Origin: Auanema rhodensis
Taxonomy: Eukaryota > Nematoda > Chromadorea > Rhabditida > Rhabditidae
Direction of reading: 5' to 3'
Length of the DNA stretch: 64,000 nt
Assembly (NCBI GenBank): GCA_964057225.1
Contig: OZ059895.1
Location: forward strand, 16,955,688-17,019,687
Position 1 is the first letter of the stretch. Each line of letters opens with the position of its first letter. Shown piece by piece: positions 36,948-48,100 of the stretch. Below the pieces are notes generated by a model. The model worked only from the letters and a program-made list of their open reading frames with translations, made no database searches and was not told the DNA's origin. Both the position numbers and the translations under genes were made by a program.

Positions 36948-38507
36948 CGTGAAGGTCTGGTTCAGACAGACAGCCTGTTCTCTTTTGCTTCTGTGAAATG
37001 AATGCTTTTCTGCATTTGAGCGAGGAAAACGCCTCAGCGTGCTTCTATTGCCGCTTCTACTGCTGATGATGCCTGAAGCGTTGTCAACGCCGTTTTTCGC
37101 ACTTATCTCGTTTTCATTAAGCAAACTAGCGAAAATGACTATTGCAAATCCAGAAATGCTCACTCACACCTGAAGACACTGTGCCGAGAGAAAAAAGAGA
37201 GAGTGAGAGAGGTAGAGAGACAGAAGCTGAATGCGGAAGAGATTAAACGTGAGACAAAATAGAACAAGAGAAAATAAGGAAGAAAAAGAAACGAAAATAA
37301 ACAAATTTTATGTGCAAAGTTGACAAAACTAAACTATTCTACTATTTATATTATATATTATAATAGTTTAGTTAAGTTTAATTAGATAAGATATAAAAAA
37401 TATTTCGAATAAGTGATTTTTCTAGCTCTATAAACAATTTTGGTACTGATTAAGGTAAACAGTTGCTTACACATATTAGCGTTGTGTTACTTTTGTTATT
37501 GCAACTTCTCCTTCTGCTGCTGCTACTACTGCTGCTGCTGCTGCTGCTACAAGTGATATTGGTAGTATAGCTGCTAAACGATAGCCAAAGTTGAAACCGC
37601 ACAATACTGGTGACGGATTGAGATAGAAACAAACTGCTCCGACCTCCTGGAAGACCGGTAGCTCTTGGAGGTAGGATCTGTTTGCTCACCGACCAGATAT
37701 TATACGCATCAACCGGACGGCACAACTGGCAATTTTCATCTGTTGTATTAGGGCGCACAAGCCTACGCTGTTTAATTTCGCAAACTATCTCACGTCTTCA
37801 CGTGCACTCACTCACGTAGGCGGCAAAAAAGGATTTTTTTCTTCAAAAATCGTCATAAGATGCTTCCGTGTGCATCCGGTTAGTAGACGAGTAAGTGTGT
37901 GTGTGTGTGTGTGAGTGAATTGAGAAAAGGAATATCATGTGCTTGTAGTAGTATACTAGTAGCACCACGTGTACCTATCTCATACCATCGGCGACAACTA
38001 CGACAGGAATTTATCATGACGAATTTCGAAAATAAAAATTTCAAATAGACCTATAGACAGATAGCATAAGATTGTTTGGAAAAGTACGTACGTATGTGAT
38101 GTGTATACTAGTATGTACAGGTATACTATGATCAACATACATACATATAGCATAACATTGAGAAAATACCAAAGATTGTATAAAATATTTTCTTCAAATG
38201 TTGTTGAGAAAACTGAAAACATTGTTTTATCTTTTCGGTCATTTTTCCGGCACCCACATTCTTAAGTTATTTCATATTAAACACTTCCTGCAATGAGTAT
38301 AATCTTTATTTAATAACATTTACAAATTGTTTATCAGAATATTTACCCTATGCTTGTAAATAAAAGTTTGTTTCTTCACATTATAGTTAAACTCTTCAAA
38401 AATAAATAAAAAGAAAGAAGCTTCTATTAAATTAAAATTTGTTCCGTATTTCTATTAGAATATCAGATAATTTACTATTTCTTTTATATTTTAAATTCTT
38501 CATTCTC

Positions 38508-41500
38508 TTATACTACTGGTACTAGAGTATTCCGAACATTATCTCCATGACGCACCCGGTGATAGAAGTGATGGCCAGATCTTGTGGCTCGAAATTGGTA
38601 GGATCGATCTCTGAATTGAATTATAAGGTTTAATTGAAAATATTCAGAGTATTGTGTCAACCTTCGTGTTAAAACCTTCTCAGCTGGACAGATATCCACA
38701 TGCTTTCTAACATAATCAAGTCGGTTGGTTGTTGTAGCATCAAATGCTCCATGAGATACATGTAAACTCTCTTCAGGTCTAATTAAACTAGCTCGATCAC
38801 CTATAAAACTCTTTGAATTAGTAAGAAACTAAAAGAGAAAGTTTCTTTACAACCTTGTTTTCTCAAATATCCTTCCTTGTAGGTTGTGCTGCTTTCGAAA
38901 GGCAAACCAACCTCGATCTGATGGCTGCGGGGACGAACCATAATTGGTCTGAAACAACAACAAGTCAATGCTATTTACTCCTTTGTTTATATAAAGCTTA
39001 TTGGAAAAGTTTAGGAAAATCATACTTCTCAGCAAGTTTTTTTGTGAAATCAGTTTGTGTTGTGGTCAAGCCATCCATTGTACCTTCTAATACAAATGAT
39101 GAAGAAGAGGGACGTATAGCTGATGTTCGATTCGCCTAATTTAGAAATTCTTGCTTTATAACATTTCAAACTTAAAATTTTTTGTTTTTATCTGTATTAT
39201 CAAAAACTTGAATGTTTTTCTTTGAATTAATCATTTCTTAACTTACATATTTTCTGTCAAAATCACTTTTATGGGTTGTTATTCCGCTGAATTCTCCACT
39301 TTGCACAGCGGTGATCGCAGGACGATAAGCATGGCTACGTACAGTCTAATCAACAGAAAATAGATGAAATGTTTTGTGAAAATAAGGAAAAAAACCTGTT
39401 TTCGATCAAAATCATATTTGTGAGTTGTCATATCTTCAAACTCTCCACTTTGAATGGCAGATATAGCTGGCTTTATAGCTTGTTGTCTATCTGCCTTAAA
39501 AAGAAAATCATGTTACATCTATGTGTCCCAAGTAGATATGAATAACCTTCTTCTCATCGAAATCGGCTCTGCTTGTTGTTGTATCTGTAAATTCTCCCGA
39601 ACTAATAGGCAATTGATGGGGCTTGAACGATTGACTACGATCAGCCTGAAGCATTTGGATTACATAACCCCAAGTTGCAAAGCTTCTAACTTTTTTATTG
39701 TCATAATCAGCCTTGTTGGTTGTGATATCTATGAATTCTTCAGACCTAATGGGCAAGTGGTGAGGTTTAAATGATTGACTGCGATCTGCCTGAAACGCAT
39801 TGATTAAGAAACATGAGATACGACTTCTTCTTCTGACTATTTTCCTATCGTAATCAGCCTTGTTTGTTGTAATGCCTGTAAATTCTCCAGAACTATGAAC
39901 CATATTTGGAGGTCGATAAGCTTGAGTTCGTTCTCTCTGAAGTAGCGAGAAACATGATAAGAAATTTTAAAAAATATGAAATTATGCCTTTTTTCTATCA
40001 AAATCAGCTCTGTTAGTTGTTACATCAGTGAATACTCCATTATTTATGGGTACAACAGAAGGCTTGAATGGTAGTGCACGTTCAGCCTGAAATGACCGGC
40101 TCAACTAGATATGCTTCATATTTGAAGTGAAAAATCATTTCATCTGAAGGAAGTAATGAAAGCCATACATGTTTCAGATCAAAATCACTCTGCTGGGTCG
40201 TTTTGTCATCAAAATATCCACTTTGAACTAAAGTAATGGGTGGTTTGAAAGAAGCATTTCTCTCCGCCTGAAAAGATTTGGTTGCAGAGTGCTGAAGAAA
40301 AGGAAGAATAACCTCTTTTCGATCAAAATCTGCTTTGTTTGTAGTTATTCCAGTAAATTCACCACTTTCAATATGGGTAACAGGTGGACGATATGCGGAA
40401 ACCTTTTCAGCCTGAAATACAAGTTATTACTTCGGTAAAGAGTACTCGTTTTCATTGAGTTTGAACAAACATTTTTGAAATCATAGTCGCTCTTATGAGT
40501 TGTATTTCCATCAAAATCTCCCGTTTGTATAACCGTAACTGGGGGTCGATATGATTGTTGTTTTTCTGGCTGAATATTTCAAATATACTACTTCATTATG
40601 ATTGAAACATGGATTTCAAAACCTGCTTCAAGTTGAAATCATTCTTATGTGTTGTAACTCCATTGAATTCACCGCGTTGGACAACAGTTATGGGAGGTTT
40701 CAATGCATGGCTTCTTTCACCCTAAAACGATATCAAAATTGTTCTTCTCTTATCAGTTTCAAACAATTTTTTTATCAAAATCGGCTCTGTTTGTTGTTTC
40801 ATCTGAGAATTGTCCTGATTGGATAGGGTTAGTGACTGGCTTGAATGCATGACTTCGTTCAGCCTATAAAAGGAAAAATTGCTAATTATACATATAATTA
40901 AAGCATGTCATAAATATAAAAATAATAAAATTGATAAAAATAAAAGAATAAACGTCAATATAATTTTTTGTTCCTTTCAAATTACAAAGACGAACCAATT
41001 TTTTATCGAAATCAGCCCTATTCGTTGTCACATCAGTAAATTCGCCTTTGTCAGTGACCGTCACAGCTGGCTTGAACGGTTGTAGCTTTTCGGCCTAAAT
41101 TCAATTTTGTTAATATGTTCTCCATCGATTTTAATAAAATATATTTTAAAATATTCACACCTTTTTTCGATCAAAATCAGCTTTATTCGTTGTCTGTCCA
41201 CTAAATTCACCCGTTTGAAGTGCTGTAACAGGCGGACGATATCCACGATTTCGTTCAACCTACAAGAATATCTGTTGTTTGTTTACAACATAATGATTTT
41301 ATGATTTATTTGAAGAAAAAAAAGATATTCATCTAGTTAATAGCTGTTCTTTGTACTTTCAAATCATAATTGTTTGTCTAAATTGCTCAAATAACTTCAT
41401 CCTGCTCTTCACAAATATGAAAGAATACACATATGTTTATACAATTTCATGTATACATATAGTATTTCTCTTAAATCTTTTTGTTACTTTTTACAATTTC

Positions 41501-43149
41501 TATATAAGATTCTGATTACGAGGATGGAAAATATTGAAAAAACGGAATATGACTCACCTGTTTCATGTCAAAATCACTTTTGTGCGTTGTAATGCCACTG
41601 AATTCGCCACTTTGAAGTACCGTGTTAGGCGGTTTATACACCTGGCTACGTTCAGCCTGTAATATTTGATTCTTCCAAATAGAAACAAAATTTTCTTCAC
41701 AAAAAATTAAAATCAATCGTTACAACTTGTATTTGACGTTGTTGTTGTTGTTGTTGTTGTTGTTGTTATTTTTAGTATTCAATCAATCAATTAATTTTTT
41801 TATGTTCAAGTTCTTTCGTGTAAGTTTCAGTTTTTTTTAATTTATTCAAACAAGAAAAAAAGACAAAGTTCTAGCATATTCTATTCAGCTATATATATTG
41901 AGCTTTAAAACTTTGTGTGTATTTAAGAAAAGAATGAAAGGAAAAAAAACATTTTTTGAATGTTTTTTTTTCTTTTTTTCATTTAAAATAGTAAAAAGAA
42001 GTTAAAAGTAAAACTGATTGATTTCGAGAACAATGAGAAAAAGGTGATGTTGATGATGATGATGATCAACTGAAGGTGACTCACATATTTTCGATCGAAG
42101 TCAATTTTACTTGTTGTTCGACCATCAAATTCTCCACTTTGTATAGGTTCAATAACTGGACGAAAACTTTGAGTTCTATCGACCTGCAATTTCATGTTTT
42201 TTTTTGTTGAAAAAGAGAAGAAATTCTCTAATTCTTTTCCTGTTTCCTCTTGTTTCATATAAAAATTGAACGAAAAATACGTTATGTTGAAACGTTACGA
42301 ACATATTTTCTATTGTAATCCTTTTGATGTGTTGTTATTCCTTCGAATTCACCCGACTGTAGAACAGTTTGAGCTGGGCGACTCAATGTAGATCTTAATT
42401 TGGAACAGAGAAGCCACCTATTTCTTCAATTTTGTCAACTAACCTTTCGGCCTTTTTTAACGAATATTGAGTTCCATATTCAGTATAGCCATCTATAGCT
42501 CCGGAAGCTGCCCAATCTTCACCTTGATGAGGACATTTGTGATTTCTAAAAGCCAAAAGTAAGCAAGATTGAGAATAAACACATCCTATATGTTTTCCTG
42601 CTTCTGACAATTACATTGCATAGGTAGTTCGCTATTCTGTTTAAGAAACTACCTTAATCATAGATAATTATAGTAGCGTAGGGACCTCAATTCAAAGGCA
42701 TGAGGTACTACCTAGAGGTGGACAACTCAGCATTGTTCAAGCAGTATAACACACAGACTTACATACTTATATACATATATACAGAATAGATACAAAGCAA
42801 AAAAAATAAGAAAGAGAGAGAAAAAGAGATTTATAGCTTAACCTCTGTTAATAAAAAGGTTTTTTTTAGTAAAATTATGGCAAAAAATATGAATATTTAG
42901 AGGGATTTCCTCCAAAATTGAGAGAAATTCTTAAGTATATATCTATTTCTTTCTATCTATTCATGTATATATTCCTAATTCTTCCAATTTTTAATTTAAA
43001 AACAACAATTTCTTCATCGATACACAAGAATTGAATGATCACAGACTCTATGTGATAAGAAAGGCAACGATGTTCGTTGATCGTTCAACATACCCGCATT
43101 GGCAAATTTGACAGATACACTTTTCCTCTTCACTGTCCGAATTGATCAT
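38508..43149 (-). CDS. SAXO/MAP6-family microtubule-binding repeat protein
   Basis: Twenty-two exons join in frame to 726 residues. The N-terminus has the SAXO signature: CICQICQCG plus NHKCPH, matching human SAXO1 CICELCSCGRHHCPH. About 20 tandem repeats follow, with consensus A-E-R-x3-[FY]-[KR]-P-x4-[IV]-x-S-G-E-F-x-G-x-T-T-x-K-x-D-[FY]-D-x-K, like the Mn modules by which SAXO proteins bind and stabilise ciliary and flagellar microtubules. Exons 4-18 (42183-42085 down to 39345-39247) are each exactly 99 bp, start and end in phase 0, and encode one 33-residue repeat. Exons 3 and 19-21 carry diverged repeats, and the final exon (38610-38508) encodes a short tail. Exon 13 ends at a GC donor (39986-39987). 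A perfect X-box consensus lies 117 bp before the start. Such a protein would be expected inside sensory cilia or along neuronal microtubules. The family call is firm; the cell type is inference. Confidence 0.85.
41738..41768. repeat. (GTT)n microsatellite in SAXO-like gene intron
   Basis: About ten GTT units within the intron between exons 5 and 4 of the SAXO-like gene. Confidence 0.9.
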
Positions 43150-43266
43150 TGACTATAACGCGGCAGGAAAGGTTAGAAAGAGTATGGCAGAGTTGAGAGG
43201 ATATATCTTGATAGATGAGAATAGTATCACCAAAACAAGACGAAAACGTCTAAGGTCGAAGACGAT

Positions 43267-43280
43267 GTTGTCATAAAAAC
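43267..43280. promoter_or_regulatory. X-box upstream of SAXO-like gene
   Basis: GTTGTCATAAAAAC fits the RFX/DAF-19 X-box consensus RYYNYYWWRRNRAC at every position when read on either strand. It is 117 bp upstream of the SAXO-like start codon, in the range typical of C. elegans ciliary genes. By base composition alone a match is expected about once per 16 kb per strand, so the position relative to a ciliary-type gene is what makes it persuasive. Confidence 0.6.
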
Positions 43281-45178
43281 GACGAAATCGATCTAAAACA
43301 GCTTGAATTGAAGAAAGTTATGATGTTGCGTGTATATGCTTTAGATGTGTGAGTGAATGAATATAAACGAATGAGTGTGCATGTGCTTATAAAGAAAATG
43401 GAGTGAAGGTGCTCCAATAATTAGGCAGACGACGTAGTCTTGTCTGACCTGCTGAATATATAGAGCCAATGGTGTCTTATGATGTGCTCTCCCCCCAACC
43501 TCCTTCATATATGGACCTTGGAAACGCTGCCGACTGCACTAAGCGACGAGTCGTTAGTATAGGGACAACAAACAACAAAAAGAGAGCGCAGCTATACGAA
43601 TAGAGAGAAGAGTGAGTTTTGAGCAGTAGGAAGCAGCATAACCAACTCATGCTCAATTGCATGAACGCTAAGAAAAACTGGTCAAATGTCTTTGACAGAC
43701 TAAATAAAGAAAAGAGAGAAAAAAAAAAGGAAAATTCAGCTAGCAAAGAACAAGCATATAGAAAGGATATGCTTTGTTGGATTTAAATGGTAAATATAGA
43801 GTTTAGTAGAATAGCAAATGAAATTATTTCATAAAAAAATTCGAAATGTGCCTTATTTCAACAACTTTTCCAACTTTTCCAACTTTACTTAGGTTTGTGT
43901 TTATCATATTTTCAAATTACTCTAATTCTATTAATTAATTTTCTATTAAAATTTTGAATTTGATTTCAAATTCATTAGCATATAAACAACAAATGAAATG
44001 CGTCCGGCATTTCGCGCGAATTTAAAGATTCCACTTGTTCCATTTGCTAGTTGTGTATGTCTTGTTGTCGTCGTGTGCTTAAAATTAGTGTCTATGCTAT
44101 CAATTTTCAAATTTAAAAACTTATTTCTTCTGTTTTTTTTTCATTTTTTTACATTTCGGAAGCGTTTAAAAAATTCTGTTGTGTTAATATATATGAAAAA
44201 CCTTTTCAACAAGTGCTCAGTGGTCGATTTCTTCAGTTTTGTGATCTCAGCTTTTTTTTTGATGCCCTGATGCTGAGCAATACTTGTTTTTTTTGAGTTT
44301 TCAGCAAGGAGAGAGAGGAAGTGAGCGAAAGATAGTGTAAACAATGCACATTGATTGAAAAGGCTGGATATTTTGTTTGTTGGAAATTTTGTTTTGAGGT
44401 AATGCTTAAATAACTGGCCGTTTAAATGTTCAGTTAAAATTATTTTTTTTTTCTCAATAGCCTTAATCATTTCGAACTCGATTATATTCATTTAATATTG
44501 ATCAATTTGGATTATTCTTCATGATATTGCATCCATTTCCATGGTGTGTTTGCATTTGTTGTTCAGCCGCATTGTTTTCTATAGCGTACTAGCTCAGAGG
44601 TACCTCCATCTTAGGCCTATATCGAATTTTTTGTTTACGCATTGACTTTCCCCAACAGCTAATGCTACCTTTAGACTATCATTAGCTACATAGTTTCTTT
44701 TTTTTTGTCTTCCGCTTATATATATGTGTATATTTATATTTAGAAAGAGAGAATGAATAAGAGGTTTTCAATGTTGATGCGAAATGAAACTTCCTTTCCT
44801 GGCCTTGAAATAAGATGCAACGGAATGTGAGAGAGGGAAAGATTTGAATTAGTGCGTAACACATTGAATTTGTGTTCTTCTTAACTAATGCTGCATCTGC
44901 TTCACAATTTCTGAATGATTTGAATTATCCTTCTTCCGTACACGTAATTAATACTACGCTTGTTGTTTACCTTGTCATTTTCTTTCATTCAGCACATTTT
45001 CGGCATTTTCATTTTATTCTTTTTGGATTTTTCAATTGTTTTTATCATACTTCTGTTTATAATTTTTCTATCATTTATATTGTCTGTTCTCTTATGTTTA
45101 CTTAGTGCTTGCCGAGTCTTTCATATTTTCCACATTTGCTGAATTATGACAAGTTACAGTTTCAGGTAGTCAGCCAAA
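43281..45178. other. Intergenic region between divergent SAXO-like gene and vps-13
   Basis: No gene is recognised. The right part is T-rich and leads into a strong double acceptor (TTACAG, TTTCAG) about 15 nt before the vps-13 ATG, a likely trans-splice site. A hydrophobic plus-strand frame at 43998-44270 has no splice or homology support. Confidence 0.5.
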
Positions 45179-48100
45179 ATGGTTTTCGAATCCATTGTTG
45201 CTGACCTACTGAATCGATTTTTAGGAGACTTTGTTGATAATCTTGATTCTAGCCAACTCAATATAGGAATTTGGGGAGGTTTGTAATACTTTCAAGTCTA
45301 TTTATCATGTTTTTATACGTTCAGGTGATGTAAAACTTGAAAATTTGGAAATCAAAGAAAGTGCACTTGATGATTTTGATTTACCGGTTAAACTTAAGTT
45401 TGGATATCTCCAATCTCTTGTTCTTAAAATCCCTTGGAAGAATTTGTATACTGAACCTGTAATTGCTAATATTGATGGCTTAAATATCATTGCCGTTCCT
45501 AACAAAGGAGTTGTATATAATGAAGAAAAGGTTTAAAGTTCATAACAAGCTAGAAAACATCTTCGGCATTTCAGGTCAAAAAGAATTTGGCGGATATCAA
45601 ACAAAAGACCCTACTCCGCTTGGAGGAAGCGAGAAAAAACCGAAGAAAGCCTGCTGATCCTCAGGCAGACACATTTGCTGAGAAGATGATAACACAAATC
45701 ATCAAAAACCTTCAGGTCGATAAGAAATATACGAAATATCAGTGACATTTAAATGGAATTTTCAGATCTCTATCAGTAATATTCATGTACGATTTGAAGA
45801 TAAGTATACCAATCGCCATCGCCCGTTTGTTGTTGGTGTTACTCTTGAAGGATTAGACTTCAAAGTCAGCAAGCATAACTCTATTTGTGAAAATATTTTC
45901 CAATTTTAGACCACAGATGAAAATTGGAAGGAAACAGTACATAAAGAAGCTGTGAAAGTAATTCATAAGCTTGTATCTTTGAAAAATTTGGCGCTATATT
46001 GGAATTCAAATGAAGAATTATTTTCTGATTTGACTGACAAAAATGTAATTCGAAAGAAGTTGCATGATTCTATACATCGTGGGACTATAAAGCCTGATGG
46101 TTATAAATATAGTAAGATTCTATCTACTTTACGAATTTATGAGTTTCCTTTTTAGTTCTTGAGCCTATTACTATTAATGCCAAGCTTAAGTTGAACCAGA
46201 AACCTGAAACCGATGGGACTAATTGGTCAACACCTAAAGTACGTCGGCATAAATATTTTTTTTCATATTGTTTGTTTGTTTCTAGATTGATGTTTCTGTT
46301 GACATGGAAAAGCTTGCTCTCGCAATTGGCAAATTGCAATATCAAGACGTATTATTGTTCTTAGAAGCTCAAGAAAGGTGCAAAGAAAAAGTACTTCCGG
46401 CAATATTTACTTACTTGTTTTAGATTTAACTTAGCTGGGCAATATTTGAAATATCGACCACATCTAAATGAATACAAGGGATATTATGTTGATTGGTAAA
46501 GAGATACTTCCTATTTTATTTTTTTTAAAATTAATTATTTGAGGTGGATGTTCGCTTATACATCAATTTTGGAAGAGAAAGTACGACGGAGGCGTAACAA
46601 TTGGTCGTGGGAACGCATGAAAGCACATCGAAAACTCGTTCGCGAGTACAAGTAAACAATTTAAAAAAATATAAATTTTCATCTGATGTGTTGTTAGAGA
46701 TGCTTGGGTTATCCATCAAACAGAAAAATCTCCACCTAACCATGTTAAAGAGCTTGTTAAGGTATTTGTTTTTTTGGTTTTTTCTGATTTTGTTTATTTT
46801 TTTTTAGAAAGCAGAAGAGAGACTAGATGTTTTCAACGTCAATGTTGCTCGTCAACAAGCGGAAATGGAAATCGACAGACAGGGATTAACACGCTTAGAA
46901 GATCAACCTCAAGGTTGGGTTGCTTGGGGAAAAAGCTGGTAAATAACATGAGTTTTCATTGTGATATTTCAATTGACTACATAGGTTTGGAAGTAGCGGT
47001 GGCGGTGAAAATGCCAAGGATGCTGCTGATAAGAAAAACAAAAACATTGCTTCAAGATTCCAAGAAGCTATGACAGATGAGGAAAAATCCAAATTGTTCG
47101 AAGCCATTGATTACCAAGTAATATCTTATTTGCTTATTTTCTTGAAAAAACAAACAACAATTTCAGGAAAATATTCCTCCAACCAATTATCCAAAGGAAT
47201 TTGTAGAGAATATATTCGAATTTAATCTTGGACAGGTATTCGTACTGAATAAATTTAATATAAAAGGGTATTATACTACAGGTTGCTATTGCTGTTGAAG
47301 GAGCTATTGCTTTTCAACTTTTGCACATCAAGGCTGGTGTGCAACAACGACCAAGTGCAAATGCTATGAAGTGAGGGGAATACAGAATACAAGTTTCCTA
47401 ATTCATGAATTTCAGTGTTGTTTCTACCATTCAAGAACTTAGGATGGATGGATGTGGAGCTGAAATGCTTCGTGTACGAGATCCATCACGTGCATGGTTA
47501 TCACTCTTATTTGATACACACCCTCTGTCCGGAGAATATGATCAGAAAGTTCAATTGGCTATTGCTCCTGTAAACCTGAAGTATCATGCACCTGCTGTAA
47601 ACAATGCTATTGAGGTAGGAAAATGTATTTTTTAGATTTCAGTATCTCCAATGTTTCAGGTTTTCAAACCTCCAGAGTCTGTTAAGTTGAATCAGCTCAC
47701 GGCGTTGGCTATGTCAAGATATGAAGAGGTTAACTCAAAATTGAATTAAGTAGCTCAGTTCTCAGTATTTTAGGTGAAAACTCGATCAGTAACTGGTTTA
47801 GCTCATGCTGTTGAGAACAGAAACAAACTTGTGCTTGATATCAATATCGAACCTGCTACGTTGATGGTTTCTGAAGGAGGTATCTATAATGTCAAAAAGC
47901 CAACAATCCTTGCTGATCTTGGTTTATTAACAATCAAAACTATTGATTCTTCTCTGGTAATTGCAATCTCGTTTCTTTTTTTCATAATTTCATTTGAATA
48001 GGAGAATAAGAAGTACGGTAACAAAATGGAATCATTGATGGATCAAGCTTATGATAAGTTCCATGTCAAATTAAGCAATGTAGTTATCTCATTGGCTGAA

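Larger units (their letters stand above)
32839..38507. other. Intergenic region, tsp-15 to SAXO-like gene
   Basis: No secure gene in 5.7 kb. It contains (GAA)n at 33149-33177, a TG-rich tract at 33846-33894, GA/CT tracts (notably 36654-36706), a CTG-repeat patch at 37513-37551 and a TG run near 37896-37914. The 36.85-37.8 kb part is less repetitive and more GC-rich than its surroundings and holds the palindromes listed separately; it may be the upstream control region of tsp-15. Open frames here are weak, for example a minus-strand Ser-rich frame at 37450-37758 caused by the CTG repeat. Confidence 0.5.

Noticed and set aside
36936-37163. Minus-strand frame with a hydrophobic start and dibasic sites, like a neuropeptide precursor
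   Set aside because: It starts with GTG, has an in-frame stop just upstream, no ATG and no amidation-type repeats.
37450-37758. Minus-strand 102-codon frame with a poly-Ser run
   Set aside because: The Ser run comes from a CTG trinucleotide repeat. An internal GTGAGC donor after 23 codons leads to no identifiable second exon.
43998-44270. Plus-strand hydrophobic frame of 90 codons
   Set aside because: AT-rich, with no domain, no splice partner and no clear initiation context; the hydrophobicity follows from T-rich sequence.
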